A DNA stretch of 64,000 nt from CBDIDH01 sp965277595. GTDB taxonomy: Bacteria > Planctomycetota > Planctomycetia > Isosphaerales > Isosphaeraceae. This document shows, one piece after another, positions 52,557 to 62,124 of the stretch. The notes beneath the pieces are model-generated. The model ran no database searches and had not been told where the DNA came from. It was given only the letters and a program-made list of their open reading frames with translations. A program made the translations under genes and the position numbers. Each line of letters opens with the position of its first letter. Position 1 is the stretch's first letter. The stretch is taken from contig CBDIDH010000002.1 in NCBI GenBank assembly GCA_965277595.1, positions 1,922,001 through 1,986,000 of the forward strand, in the 5' to 3' direction.

Positions 52557-55500
52557 TCAATGGATCGTCTCGGGGATACCCTCGTTATACTTCTCCGCGG
52601 GGTCGGCGCCGTGCGGATTCTTGGGATCTTTGCTGTCGCCCTTGCCGTGGCCGTCGCCCAGATCGCCCCCCTCGGGGTCGTTATCGTGCGCATGGGCACC
52701 CGGGCGATCGCGGACGAGCAAGGAGTAAATACAGGGCAGCACGAAGAGCGTGGCCGGTTCGCCCGCGAGCAGACCGCCAAGAATGGCTCGGGCGAGCGGG
52801 GCGTTCGCCTCGCTACCACGTTCCAGGGCGATCGCGCCGGGAATCAAGGCGAAGAAGGCCGCGACGGCCGTCATCGTCACCGGCTTCACGCGAATCGAGG
52901 CACTCTTGTAAATCGCCTGCGTGGGCGTCAGCCCCTCGGCGTGCCGGAGTTCCTGGGCGAAGTCGGTCATCAGCACCGTATTGGCAACCTTGATACCAAT
53001 CACGAAGATGAATCCGAGGAGTGACTGCACGTTGACCGCCGTTCCGGTCAGGTAAAGACCCGGCAAGATCCCGATCAGGCAGAGCGGCAAGATCGACATG
53101 ACGGTCAAGGGAACCACCCACGACTTGTCGAGACCGACCATCAGGAAGTAGATCAGCACCGAGGCGCCGATGAGGCCGAAGCCGAGGTCGTGAAACGTGT
53201 CTCGCATCTTCGTGTATTCACCGCTGAGGACGATCTTCGCCCCCTTGAGCGTCTTGCCTTTCTTCGAGGTCGACGGATCATACGGGAGCCAGTTGCCGTC
53301 CTTCTGGCGAACGCCTTCCTCGTCGATCGCCTTGACGACGTCGTCGGAGATGTGGCCCAAATCGCGCCCGTAGACACCCATTGAGAGGTCGATCGTCGGC
53401 TGGATATTCTGGTGAGTCACCTCGGTCGGCACGGTCGTCCTGCGCAGGCTGATCAGGTTGCCCAGCGGGATCGCCTTTCGCTGGTCGACTCCGGTGATCG
53501 GGATGTTCAGCAGGGTATCGATCGACTTGATGTCCCCTTCGGGGTACTGCACGCCGACGAAGTACTGGTTGCCGCCGATCGGGTCGATCCAGAAGTTCTT
53601 CTTGTTGAACTGGATGCTCGAATTGAAGGCGGCGATGACGTTCTTCATGACGTCTTCTTGCGAGAGGCCGAGGTCGGCGGCCTTGGCGCGGTCGACGTCG
53701 ATGACGTACTCGGGATAGTCAAGGCGCTGGATGATCCGGGCGTCGACGACGCCGTTGATCCTCATGCAACGCGCCCGAATCCGTTCGGCCACGGCGCGAG
53801 CCTCGCGCTGCTTCTTGCCGGTGACCCGGATGTTGATCGGCGTCGATTTGCCTTCGTTCATCGCGCCTCGGATCAGGCCCCCCGCGTCGAAGCTGAAGTC
53901 CAGGTCGCGGAAGCGCGGGTCCTTCGCCACGCCGGTCCGGATCAGGTGGACATATTCTTGTGCCGACTTGGTCCGGTGCTCGGTAAGCTGAACCTTGACG
54001 ACGGCGTCCATCGGTCCCGAGTTCGGCGTATAGGCGGCGGACCAGTCCGAGTTCACGCCGAGTTCCGAGATGTACACTTCGAGGTCATGATGCGGGATCG
54101 TCTTCTTGATGAACTCTTCAACCTGGGCGATCTTCGCTTCGGTCCGCTCGATCCGGGTGCCGCTTGGGGCCCGAACGTACATTTCAAAGGCGCCGGCGTC
54201 GACGTCCGGGTAGAACTCGCGCCGCATGATCGGCCACATCAGCACCAGGGTCACGGCCAGCAGGCCGAAGGCAACGCCAACGGTCAAGAGCCGGTGCGCC
54301 AGGACGACCTCAAGCCAGCGCGCGTATCCTTCAAAGAAGGCGTCGACCTTCTTTTCCCACCAGGCGAATCCCCGGGCGATCGCCCCCGGCCTCTTGCCGT
54401 GACCGTTACCGTTGCCGTTGCCATTGAATGGGTCGCGGTGCGGATTCTCGCTGTCGTGGCCGTTACCATTACCATTACCGTGGTCTCCCTCGTGGCCGTG
54501 ACCGCTGAGCCAGGCGGCGCTACAGGCGGGGACGAGGGTTCGCGAGAGGATGTACGCCGAGCACATCGCGAAGGCGACGGCGAGGGTCATCGGCATGAAA
54601 AGAAACTCACCCATGCCGGGCATGAGTGCCAGCGGGGCGAGCACGAGGAAGGTACAGAGGGTCGAGACCAGTTCGGGCATCGCCACCTCGCTGGCGCCGA
54701 GATAGGCGGCCTCGCGCGGGCTGGCGCCGAGGCCGAGGTGCCTGTGCGTGTTCTCAAGGCAGATGATCGCGCTATCGATCATCGGCCCGATCGCCAGGGT
54801 CAGCCCGGCCAGGGTCATCGCGTTGATCGTCTGACCGAAGGCATAAAGGAAGATGCAGGCCGAAAGCACCGAGATCGGCAGGGTCATGACCGCGATCGCC
54901 GTCATCCGCCACTGGCCGAGAAAGAGCAAGATCGTCAGCGAGCAGAGCACGGCGCCAAGGACGCCTTCCTGCACGAGGCTGGAAATGGCCTGACGAACGA
55001 AGATCGACTGGTCCATGACCAGCTTCAGGTCGATTCCGCTTCGCGTGAGCCGCTCGGTGAAGCCCTTGAGGTTGTCTCGAACGCTGTTGACGACGGCCAG
55101 GGTGCTTGAGCCAAGCTGCCGGAAGACGGGGATGTACACCTCGCGCCGGCCGTTGATTCGGACGACGTTCGTCTGGATGAACGAGGTGTCCTTGGGGGTC
55201 GCCACGTCGCGCAGATAGGAGACGTTGCCGATCTTCGAGTGAAGCGGAATGTCGCCCATCTGCTTCGGGAAATCGAACATCGAGTTCGAGTCAAGGGCGT
55301 AGTCAATCTCGCCGAGCTTGGCGTCGCCGGTCGGCAGGAAGACGTTATAGCGGTCCATCGCGTTCATGACGTCGAGCGGCGAGAGCCCTCGGGCTTCCAT
55401 CTTCTGGCGGTCGAGGTACGCCATCACCGCGCGGATCTTGCCGCCGTAAACGACCGGGGTGATCGCCCCCTGAAGGCTCATGAGCATGTTGCGGACTTCG

Positions 55501-55988
55501 TACCGGCCGACGTCGTAAAGGATCGACTCGTTCTGCGACCCTGACGGGCTATCGACCGCGACGATACAGACGGGCGTGGTACTGGTCGGGTCAAACGGCA
55601 AGACGACCGGCGGCAGGGTTCCCGGCGGCAGGTTCGGAATGGCCGCCGTGGCCAGCGAGTTGACCTGCGTCAAGGCCCCGTTGGGGTCGACGCCGCTGCG
55701 GAAGTAGTCGCGAACGACGCTGGCGCCGACGATCGACCGCGACTCTTGCCGCGAGGTTCCGCTCGCCTGGCCAACCCAGCGCTCCATTCGGTTGGTGATG
55801 TCTTTTTCGATACTGGCGGCGGGCATGCCGCTATAAAAAGTGAGCACCTGCACGGCCGGGCTTCGAAACACCGGCAAGATGTCGATCGCGATCATGTAAA
55901 CCGAGACCGAGCCGAGCATCACGAGCGTGAGGCAAAAGACGGTCACGGCATACGGGTTTCTGAGCGACGCGCGGATCAGACCGTTCAC
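52557..55988 (-). CDS. RND-family efflux pump (AcrB/CzcA-like)
   Basis: The 1143-residue inner membrane pump has the duplicated RND plan: N-terminal helix near 12-32, periplasmic half 1, a transmembrane bundle with VLGAVLCSLTILLFLGQWR and LAGLTLAIGPMIDSAIICLEN (proton-relay Asp), a cytoplasmic Asn/Gly/His-rich linker (NGNGNGHG units, near residue 510-540), then periplasmic half 2 and the second bundle (LLGFIFVIGIKVANTVLMTDFAQ). The C-terminus is His/Asp-rich. The His-rich parts hint at metals as substrates, but this is not proven. A GTG start at 55988 has GGAG about 9 bases upstream. Confidence 0.94.
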   Translation of the reverse strand: MNGLIRASLRNPYAVTVFCLTLVMLGSVSVYMIAIDILPVFRSPAVQVLTFYSGMPAASIEKDITNRMERWVGQASGTSRQESRSIVGASVVRDYFRSGVDPNGALTQVNSLATAAIPNLPPGTLPPVVLPFDPTSTTPVCIVAVDSPSGSQNESILYDVGRYEVRNMLMSLQGAITPVVYGGKIRAVMAYLDRQKMEARGLSPLDVMNAMDRYNVFLPTGDAKLGEIDYALDSNSMFDFPKQMGDIPLHSKIGNVSYLRDVATPKDTSFIQTNVVRINGRREVYIPVFRQLGSSTLAVVNSVRDNLKGFTERLTRSGIDLKLVMDQSIFVRQAISSLVQEGVLGAVLCSLTILLFLGQWRMTAIAVMTLPISVLSACIFLYAFGQTINAMTLAGLTLAIGPMIDSAIICLENTHRHLGLGASPREAAYLGASEVAMPELVSTLCTFLVLAPLALMPGMGEFLFMPMTLAVAFAMCSAYILSRTLVPACSAAWLSGHGHEGDHGNGNGNGHDSENPHRDPFNGNGNGNGHGKRPGAIARGFAWWEKKVDAFFEGYARWLEVVLAHRLLTVGVAFGLLAVTLVLMWPIMRREFYPDVDAGAFEMYVRAPSGTRIERTEAKIAQVEEFIKKTIPHHDLEVYISELGVNSDWSAAYTPNSGPMDAVVKVQLTEHRTKSAQEYVHLIRTGVAKDPRFRDLDFSFDAGGLIRGAMNEGKSTPINIRVTGKKQREARAVAERIRARCMRINGVVDARIIQRLDYPEYVIDVDRAKAADLGLSQEDVMKNVIAAFNSSIQFNKKNFWIDPIGGNQYFVGVQYPEGDIKSIDTLLNIPITGVDQRKAIPLGNLISLRRTTVPTEVTHQNIQPTIDLSMGVYGRDLGHISDDVVKAIDEEGVRQKDGNWLPYDPSTSKKGKTLKGAKIVLSGEYTKMRDTFHDLGFGLIGASVLIYFLMVGLDKSWVVPLTVMSILPLCLIGILPGLYLTGTAVNVQSLLGFIFVIGIKVANTVLMTDFAQELRHAEGLTPTQAIYKSASIRVKPVTMTAVAAFFALIPGAIALERGSEANAPLARAILGGLLAGEPATLFVLPCIYSLLVRDRPGAHAHDNDPEGGDLGDGHGKGDSKDPKNPHGADPAEKYNEGIPETIH

Positions 55989-56118
55989 GGGGTGGTCTCC
56001 GACGTGATGATTTGGGGATAGGTCGATTGTGGGCGGGCGTGGCCCAAGGTGGCCGCGAACGTGCCAGAAGAAAGAGTCAGGCACGAGGCAATGCGAAGGC
56101 GAGTTGAGGGCGCGGCGC

Positions 56119-56466
56119 TCAGCAACGCGGGCGGTCAGACAGGTGAAGGGGAGAATGCGTCTCGTGAGCCCAGACGGGGATCTGTGAACGCAGCGATGAT
56201 GCGGTTAACCGGCCGCCGACGGCATCCCTGGGCGGCGGGAAACGCTCGATGATCGCCTCATCCGTGTTAAGACGCGGCCCTTGCGTCCAGAGCATTGGCG
56301 CGGTGAGCCGCTGCGGTCTCTGCGCGGGCCAGGAACAGATGCGGATGACAAACCGGGGAGTCGACGACGGCCTGGCCGGGCTCGGTCGCGCGGCAACCGG
56401 AGCGGCAAGGACGCGGAGGACGAGAAGGGCAATCAAAAGCCTCGCCATCCCCGGACGCCGACGCAT
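56119..56466 (-). CDS. Possible small secreted protein
   Basis: A 115-residue frame begins MRRRPGMARLLIALLVLRVL and ends the hydrophobic part at AAPVAARP, like a signal peptide. The rest is Pro/Arg-rich and matches no known family. The ribosome-binding site is weak (GGGAAAC). It precedes the RND gene on the same strand. It could be a real small exported protein or chance coding in high-GC DNA. Confidence 0.4.
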   Translation of the reverse strand: MRRRPGMARLLIALLVLRVLAAPVAARPSPARPSSTPRFVIRICSWPAQRPQRLTAPMLWTQGPRLNTDEAIIERFPPPRDAVGGRLTASSLRSQIPVWAHETHSPLHLSDRPRC

Positions 56467-56679
56467 GTTCGTTTCCCGATCGATTCAGGAGGCGGGGGAA
56501 TCCGATCCGCGATCCGCCTCGGCCTGGACTTTCCGTGCGTCCAGTATAGAGACCGCCCCGATCGGGATCAAGGCGCCCTCGATCCGATCCCTCGATTGGT
56601 CGGCCGCTTCGACCTTTCTTTGACTCCGAGCCGTCCCGGGTCGATCGCTCCGTCTTTACCCTTTGCCGATCCGCAACGC

Positions 56680-56838
56680 CCTTGCAAGGGCAAAGGACAA
56701 AGTCCAAAGGGCAAAGGACATGAGGACAAAGGCCAGATTTTGCCCTTTGCCCTTTGCCCTTTGCCCTTTGCCCTTTGCCCTTTGGCCTTTGCCCTTTGCC
56801 CTTTGCCCTTTGCCCTTTGGCCTTTGCCCTTTGGCCTT
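56680..56838. repeat. Family B hinged heptad hairpin
   Basis: Left arm CAAGGGCAAAGGACAAAG and GGCAAAGGACATGAGGAC, hinge GGCCAGATTTTGCC, right arm of about 13 CCCTTTG heptads with TTTGGCC variants. It lies just after the 3' end of the porin gene. Confidence 0.88.
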
Positions 56839-56869
56839 CCGGCAACATTCGATCAGACATCAACCCGCA

Positions 56870-58873
56870 TCAGAAGAAGAGCTGGAACCGGAGCCAGAGG
56901 AGGTTGTAATGGTCGGCGAACGAGTTCTTGCCGTTGTAAACAGGATTGCCGAAGCCCGAGTACTGCCAGTCGAGGTAAATCTTCGTGTATCGGTTCAAAT
57001 ACCAGTTCAAGCCGGTGTCGACGGTGTAGGCATGGTTGCTCCAGAGGTTGCGGTCGGCCAGGCCGCCGGTGAAGACGTCGCTGCCGACGTTCAGGGCGGT
57101 GAACCTGGAGAAGACCTCGAAGGCTCCAGGGCCGGTGATTCGACCGTTCTTGATCCCAAAATCACGATCCGGTTGGATGTCGACCCGGCGGGTGATCCGT
57201 TCGCCGGTCAGAAAGTAATACGGGGTGATGCTGAATCCTTCATAGGGAACCCGGGTGCGATAGGCGCCGCTGCTGTTGTTGGAATAGTCCTGGCTCATCC
57301 CGTCGTACTCGGCGAGGATGTTGAAGCTCTTGTAGTACCAGGCGATCCAGGCCGACCACTGGGCGCGCCAGCCGTTCTCGGTGACGTTGTTGTTGAACTG
57401 GAAGAAGGTCGGCGAGAGGCTCGTGATATTGGAGGTCGTCTGGTCATTCGCCGTTGACAGACCGTTCGGCTGAAGGGGGTTATGCTCGTTGCCGAAGTTA
57501 TAGGCACCGCCGACGTTGAAGTATTTCAGGCCGGTCAGCTCGGTGTTCTGGAAGGGCCTCATGTTATAGAAGAGAAAGAGGTCCTTGTCGCTGTTGTAGT
57601 CGTAAAACGACCGCCTCGGGCCGTTAAAGACGCCGACGGCGTACTCGGTGCTCTTCTCGAAGATCTGGCCGTGAAGCATGAACCCGTTCTGACGATTGCC
57701 GGCGAGGTTGCCGATGAACAACGACCGCTCGGGCGCGATCAGGTCGCCTTCGGCAATCTGATAGTATTCGTAAGAGGTCGGGGTCTTCGTCCGGCCGACC
57801 CGGAACTGGAACCTGGGATCGAAGTTGAAGTTGATAAACGCATCGAGCAAGTCGAGCGAGCCATAACCGCGGTTGATGACCGTGTAGAACTCGACGTTCT
57901 TGGTGGCCCTTCCCGTGAAATACCAACGTTGGCGAGGAATGAAGAACTGGGTCTTCAGCGGGCTCTGGTCGCCGACGCCGGGGAAGTTTCTGAGTTCCGA
58001 CTGGGTCAGGTCGTGGAACTGAAGCTGGAACTCGCCGTCTTCGGAGTTGAACCGGAGTCCGTTGCCGATCGTGGTCTTGATCGGTCGGCTTTCGCCCTCG
58101 GTTCCTCGTCGGCCGATGGTTCCCTGGGGACCACGCCCCTGACCTCCGCCTCGGGTGGTATCTCCGCCGGTTCGGGTCGGGTCGGAGTACGCATTGACAC
58201 CGACTCTCGGGCCGTCGGTGCCGTCAACGCCGCCCCCCTCTGGGGCCTCGGGTTTCTCGCCGGCTGTCCCTGCTCCGGTGCTGCTTCCGTTGTTGACCGT
58301 TCCGCCGTCGCGGCCGAGAACGCCGTAAGGCTCGTGATCCGGTCGCTCAGACCCGCCCCCTCCGCCCGTCGCCACGCCAGGCGCGGGGCCGTTCGCGGCG
58401 CCGGCAACCGGCGGACCGGTCGGTCCGACCTGTTGCCGGAGGTTCTGGAGTTCCTTCATCATGGCCTCGAAGCGCTCGTTTTGGGCGCGCTGCGTGGCTT
58501 CCTGTCGGGCCTCCATCTGTCGCAACCGCTCTTCCAGCGCCGCTTCGCGCGACGTCGGCAAGGTCGGCGCGGGCGTGGCCGGAGCCGGAGCTTGCGCTGG
58601 AGCCGCGGCCGGGTCCACCGGGGCGGGCGCGACCTGGACCTGGGCCGGAGCCGCGGCGGGATCAACCGGGGCAGGCTCGGCCGGTGCGGGCGCGGGTGCT
58701 GGTGCCGCGGTCGCGGCGGGATCAGCCGGGGCGAGTTCCACCGGCACCTGCGCCGGGTCGTCGGACGCCGGGGGGGCCTGCGCTCTGGCATCGCGGACCA
58801 GGCTGGTCACGATCAGAAGAACGGTCAACACGCCGGCGGAAAACTGCCTGGCGTCCCGGTTCTTTGAGCCCAC
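56870..58873 (-). CDS. OprO/OprP-type porin with Ala/Pro-rich and coiled-coil N-terminal region
   Basis: The 667-residue outer membrane protein has a signal peptide (ending RDARAQ), a Pro/Ala-rich stretch (about 35-110), a short coiled coil (EERLRQMEARQEATQ, about 115-150), a Gly-rich linker, and a C-terminal beta-barrel of about 400 residues (GLRFNSEDGEFQLQFHD, RFQFRVGRTKTPTSYEY, terminal WLRFQLFF with the final Phe needed for barrel assembly). It resembles phosphate-selective porins, but the selectivity is not predictable. A GTG start at 58873 has GGGAGG 6 bases upstream; a longer ATG frame from 59110 lacks this. Confidence 0.9.
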   Translation of the reverse strand: MGSKNRDARQFSAGVLTVLLIVTSLVRDARAQAPPASDDPAQVPVELAPADPAATAAPAPAPAPAEPAPVDPAAAPAQVQVAPAPVDPAAAPAQAPAPATPAPTLPTSREAALEERLRQMEARQEATQRAQNERFEAMMKELQNLRQQVGPTGPPVAGAANGPAPGVATGGGGGSERPDHEPYGVLGRDGGTVNNGSSTGAGTAGEKPEAPEGGGVDGTDGPRVGVNAYSDPTRTGGDTTRGGGQGRGPQGTIGRRGTEGESRPIKTTIGNGLRFNSEDGEFQLQFHDLTQSELRNFPGVGDQSPLKTQFFIPRQRWYFTGRATKNVEFYTVINRGYGSLDLLDAFINFNFDPRFQFRVGRTKTPTSYEYYQIAEGDLIAPERSLFIGNLAGNRQNGFMLHGQIFEKSTEYAVGVFNGPRRSFYDYNSDKDLFLFYNMRPFQNTELTGLKYFNVGGAYNFGNEHNPLQPNGLSTANDQTTSNITSLSPTFFQFNNNVTENGWRAQWSAWIAWYYKSFNILAEYDGMSQDYSNNSSGAYRTRVPYEGFSITPYYFLTGERITRRVDIQPDRDFGIKNGRITGPGAFEVFSRFTALNVGSDVFTGGLADRNLWSNHAYTVDTGLNWYLNRYTKIYLDWQYSGFGNPVYNGKNSFADHYNLLWLRFQLFF

Positions 58874-59547
58874 CGTAAACCTCCCAACCTCAATGGCTCC
58901 CGGCGAAAGGGGCGTCTCAGGCGTCCATGCCGAGATCCTTCGACGGGCCGGATCACCTTCCCCTGGCTCCTGGAATTCTCCCGGAGCCGGAATGTGTTCC
59001 GGATCGATCCCATTGCGATCCGCGTCCGTCCCGGGTCGAGACCCTGGACCGACCTCGAATCCGATTTCTTCCCAATCCTGTTCGGAAATTCCCAAGCGCC
59101 GATCGGTCAATCAGAGATGTCTCGGGCCGTGAATGGCCCTGTCGAAGAGACTTCCCCACGTCATCGAGGTGAAGAAAAAGGCGCGGGAGATCGGAGATTG
59201 GAGAGGACGTCGGCCCATCCTTGGGCTCGAACCGGCCGGTTTGTACTCAACACCGCCGGGCCTGTCCAGACGAAACCCGCCTCGATTTTTCGGCCGTTTC
59301 GGAACCGGTTCCGTCTACTAGGTCCAGGAGGGTTGTAAAGTCGGTCACTTCGATGACCAATGTCCGATGACCAAGACGCGGAATTTTTTGGTCCTGGGTC
59401 CTTGGTCCTTGGTCATCAGGATCTTGCCATTCTCCAGAGCCTTGAATCGGTCGCTCTTCACGCGGCGTGATGGTTTTGTGTACAATGGAACAGGATCGAC
59501 GCGTGCGATCCTCCTGATTTTCTGGCGCTTTCGGGATCGTGAGTTCC
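58874..59547. other. Divergent intergenic region between the porin and topoisomerase III genes
   Basis: 674 bases without a convincing gene; short frames here have no domain character. It must contain promoters for both genes. The only structured part is the family A element at 59328-59436. Confidence 0.5.
59328..59436. repeat. Family A hinged heptad hairpin with terminal inverted repeats
   Basis: Ends GGAGGGTTGTAAAGTC (left) and GGAGAATGGCAAGATC (right, inverted). Left arm ATGACCA-ATGTCCG-ATGACCA, hinge AGACGCGGAATTTTTT, right arm TGGTCCT/GGGTCCT/TGGTCAT heptads. Hinge and ends match the copy at 52403. Confidence 0.87.
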
Positions 59548-61992
59548 ATGAAGGTCGTTCTGGCCGAGAAACCTTCGGTGGCCCGCGAACTGGCCAGCTT
59601 CCTCGGTGCCTCGGCGCGGAAGGAAGGCTATTTCGAAGGCCGCGGCTATCAGGTGACCTGGGCTCTCGGCCATCTCGTCACGCTCAAGGAGCCTCACGAG
59701 TACGACCCCGCCCTGAAGCGCTGGGCGCTTGACCGTCTGCCCTTCGTGCCCGATCGGTTTGGCCTGAAACTGATTGACGACCGCGGCACCCGCCGTCAGT
59801 TCGAGGTCATTCGCCGCCTCTTTCGCGCGGCCGATGAGCTGATCTGCGCCACCGATGCCGGTCGTGAAGGCGAGTTGATCTTTCGGTATATTCTCGACCT
59901 GACTGCTTGCGGCCGGAAGCCCGCGCGTCGGCTCTGGCTCAGCTCGCTGACGACCTCGGCGATCCGCGACGCCTTCGCCCGGCTCCGGCCTCTCTCGGAT
60001 TACGACCCGCTCTACCAGGCCGCCCGGTGCCGGAGCGAGGCCGACTGGGTCGTCGGCCTGAACGCGACCCGCTACTACACCGTCCGGCACCGTTGCGGCG
60101 GTCTCCTCTGGAGTGTCGGCCGGGTGCAGACGCCTGTTCTCGCGATGATCGTCGGCCGAGACGACGAGATCCGCGCCTTCAAGCCCGAGCCCTTCTGGGA
60201 TCTGCTGACCCGCTACCGCGAGGTCACTTTCAAGTTCTCCGGTGGCGACCGGTTCACGCGCGAAGCCGACGCGATTGAGGTTCTCAACCGCGTTCAGGGC
60301 CACCCCTTCACCATCCTCGGCGTTGATCGCAAGCCCGAGCGCGTCAACCCTCCCCAGCTTTACGACCTGACCGACCTGCAACGCGACATGAACCGCCGCT
60401 ATGGCCTCTCGGCCGCGACGACCTTGAAGGCCGCCCAGGCTCTCTACGAGGCGAAGCTGATCAGCTACCCGCGCACCGACTCGCGCTACCTGAGCGCTGA
60501 TATGAAAGGCAAGATTCCCGACATTCTCGACGACCTCCGCTCCTTGAAACCCCTGGAAATCGGCCGCCTCGACCTCCAGAACCTCGCCTTCAACGGCCGG
60601 ATCGTCAACAACGCCCGGGTGACTGACCACCACGCGATCATCCCCACCGGAAAGGCCCCGGGCAGTCTCGCCCCGGCCTCCGCGAAGGTCTTCGAGGCGG
60701 TCGTCACCCGCTTGATCGCCGCCTTTTCGCCCGCGTGCGAGAAGGAAGTCACGACCGTCTCGGGCGTCTCGAACGACGTCCCCTTCCGCGCCCGGGGCGT
60801 CCGCGTTCTCGAACCGGGCTGGACCGCGCTTTACCCCCGCAAGGCCGCTGACCGCAAGGACGACGAGCAAGACCTTCCCGCCTTCCGGCCCGGCGAGTCC
60901 GGCCCGCATGACCCCTCGATCCGCCCCGGCGAGACGTCGCCGCCCAAGCCTTACACCGAATCCAGCCTCCTCGGCGCGATGGAAACCGCCGGCAAGCTCG
61001 TCACCGACGAGGCACTCAAGGAAGCACTCCGCGAGCGCGGCCTGGGCACTCCCGCGACCCGTGCCTCGATCATCGAGACGCTTCTCGATCGCGGCTACAT
61101 CGCGCGCGAGAAGGTGACTCTGAACGCGACCGACACCGGCCGATATCTGATCGCCCTGATCCGTGATCGCGGCCTGAAAAGTCCCGACCTGACCGGCGAC
61201 TGGGAGGCCAAGCTCCGCGAGATCGAGCGCGGTCAGGTCGACCCCGACGCGTTCATGGCCGAGATCGTCCGCTATACCGGCGAGGTGATCCGGTCGGGCG
61301 ACCCCGCTCCCGCCGACGACTCAATCCTCGGCCCCTGCCCGCGCTGCGGCAAAGCGGTCATCGAAGGTAAGCGCGGATTCGGCTGTTCGGCCTGGCGCGC
61401 CGGCTGTCCGTTCACGCTCTGGCGCGAATACAAGGGGCAAACCCTCAGCCTGGGGCAGATCCGCGAACTCCTCCAGCGCAGGGTTCTCCTCACGCCTCTT
61501 TCCTTCCACGGTGCGGCTCCGGCGATCCTTCAACTTCTCGATACCGGCGACCTGATCGAGATACCCGTCCCCGTCGGCAAGGCGTTTCGACCCAAAGTCA
61601 AAGGCGGGCCAGCGCGTCGAGAGCCTCCCGCCCGCAAAGGGGCCACGAAATCACGTCGCGGCGCGAAGTCCAGAGCCGCCGAGCCGACAACCCCCGCCCC
61701 TGCGCCTGCCCCCGCCTCTGGATTCGCCGATGTGGCGATCGGTTCCTGTCCCCTCTGCAAGGCGTCGGTCGTTGAGCGGGACAAGTCGTTTGCCTGTTCC
61801 TCCTGGCGTGACGGCTGCCCGTTCACGATCTGGAAGACGATCGCGGGCAAGCGAATCACCGCCAAAACGGCCGAGGCCCTCTTGCGATCGGGCAAGAGTC
61901 CGCCTCTCAAAGGATTCGCGTCTCGATCCGGTAAGACCTTTGACGCCCGGCTCAAGCTCGACGGCGGCGCCGTCCGGTTTGACTTCGGCTGA
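59548..61992 (+). CDS. topB: DNA topoisomerase III (type IA)
   Basis: The 814-residue enzyme has the Toprim motifs (Glu7 in VVLAEKPS; ATDAGREGEL with Asp103), the RCRSEADWVVGLNATRYYT and WSVGRVQTPVLAMIV segments, and the catalytic Tyr307 in ISYPRTDSRYL. The GLGTPATRASIIETLLDRGYI region marks topoisomerase III. The C-terminus has two Cys-rich zinc-ribbon-like repeats (CPRCGKAVIEGKRGFGCSAW and CPLCKASVVERDKSFACSSW) on a basic linker. It relaxes and decatenates DNA. A GTG at 59539 is an alternative start. Confidence 0.96.
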   Translation: MKVVLAEKPSVARELASFLGASARKEGYFEGRGYQVTWALGHLVTLKEPHEYDPALKRWALDRLPFVPDRFGLKLIDDRGTRRQFEVIRRLFRAADELICATDAGREGELIFRYILDLTACGRKPARRLWLSSLTTSAIRDAFARLRPLSDYDPLYQAARCRSEADWVVGLNATRYYTVRHRCGGLLWSVGRVQTPVLAMIVGRDDEIRAFKPEPFWDLLTRYREVTFKFSGGDRFTREADAIEVLNRVQGHPFTILGVDRKPERVNPPQLYDLTDLQRDMNRRYGLSAATTLKAAQALYEAKLISYPRTDSRYLSADMKGKIPDILDDLRSLKPLEIGRLDLQNLAFNGRIVNNARVTDHHAIIPTGKAPGSLAPASAKVFEAVVTRLIAAFSPACEKEVTTVSGVSNDVPFRARGVRVLEPGWTALYPRKAADRKDDEQDLPAFRPGESGPHDPSIRPGETSPPKPYTESSLLGAMETAGKLVTDEALKEALRERGLGTPATRASIIETLLDRGYIAREKVTLNATDTGRYLIALIRDRGLKSPDLTGDWEAKLREIERGQVDPDAFMAEIVRYTGEVIRSGDPAPADDSILGPCPRCGKAVIEGKRGFGCSAWRAGCPFTLWREYKGQTLSLGQIRELLQRRVLLTPLSFHGAAPAILQLLDTGDLIEIPVPVGKAFRPKVKGGPARREPPARKGATKSRRGAKSRAAEPTTPAPAPAPASGFADVAIGSCPLCKASVVERDKSFACSSWRDGCPFTIWKTIAGKRITAKTAEALLRSGKSPPLKGFASRSGKTFDARLKLDGGAVRFDFG

Positions 61993-62014
61993 GCCGCCGG
62001 CCGATAGTCTTTGA

Positions 62015-62087
62015 GGACCAATAACCGATGACCGATGACCGAGAACTTTTGAATTTTCCCTTTGGTCATCGGTCCCTGGTCAACAAT
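62015..62087. repeat. Family A hinged heptad hairpin
   Basis: GACCAATAACCGATGACCGATGACC, hinge GAGAACTTTTGAATTTTCCC, right arm TTTGGTCATCGGTCCCTGGTC. It lies between topB and pyrF, about 23 bases after the topB stop. Confidence 0.75.
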
Positions 62088-62124
62088 TTCTGACCCGGCC
62101 GGAACTCCCGAGGAGTTGATGCGC

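Noticed and set aside
53412..55109. 565-codon open frame antisense to the RND pump
   Set aside because: The RND protein on the other strand is complete and full length.
58874..59110. N-terminal extension of the porin to an ATG at 59110
   Set aside because: It would bury the signal peptide 80 residues inside the protein; the GTG at 58873 has a strong ribosome-binding site and puts the signal peptide first.
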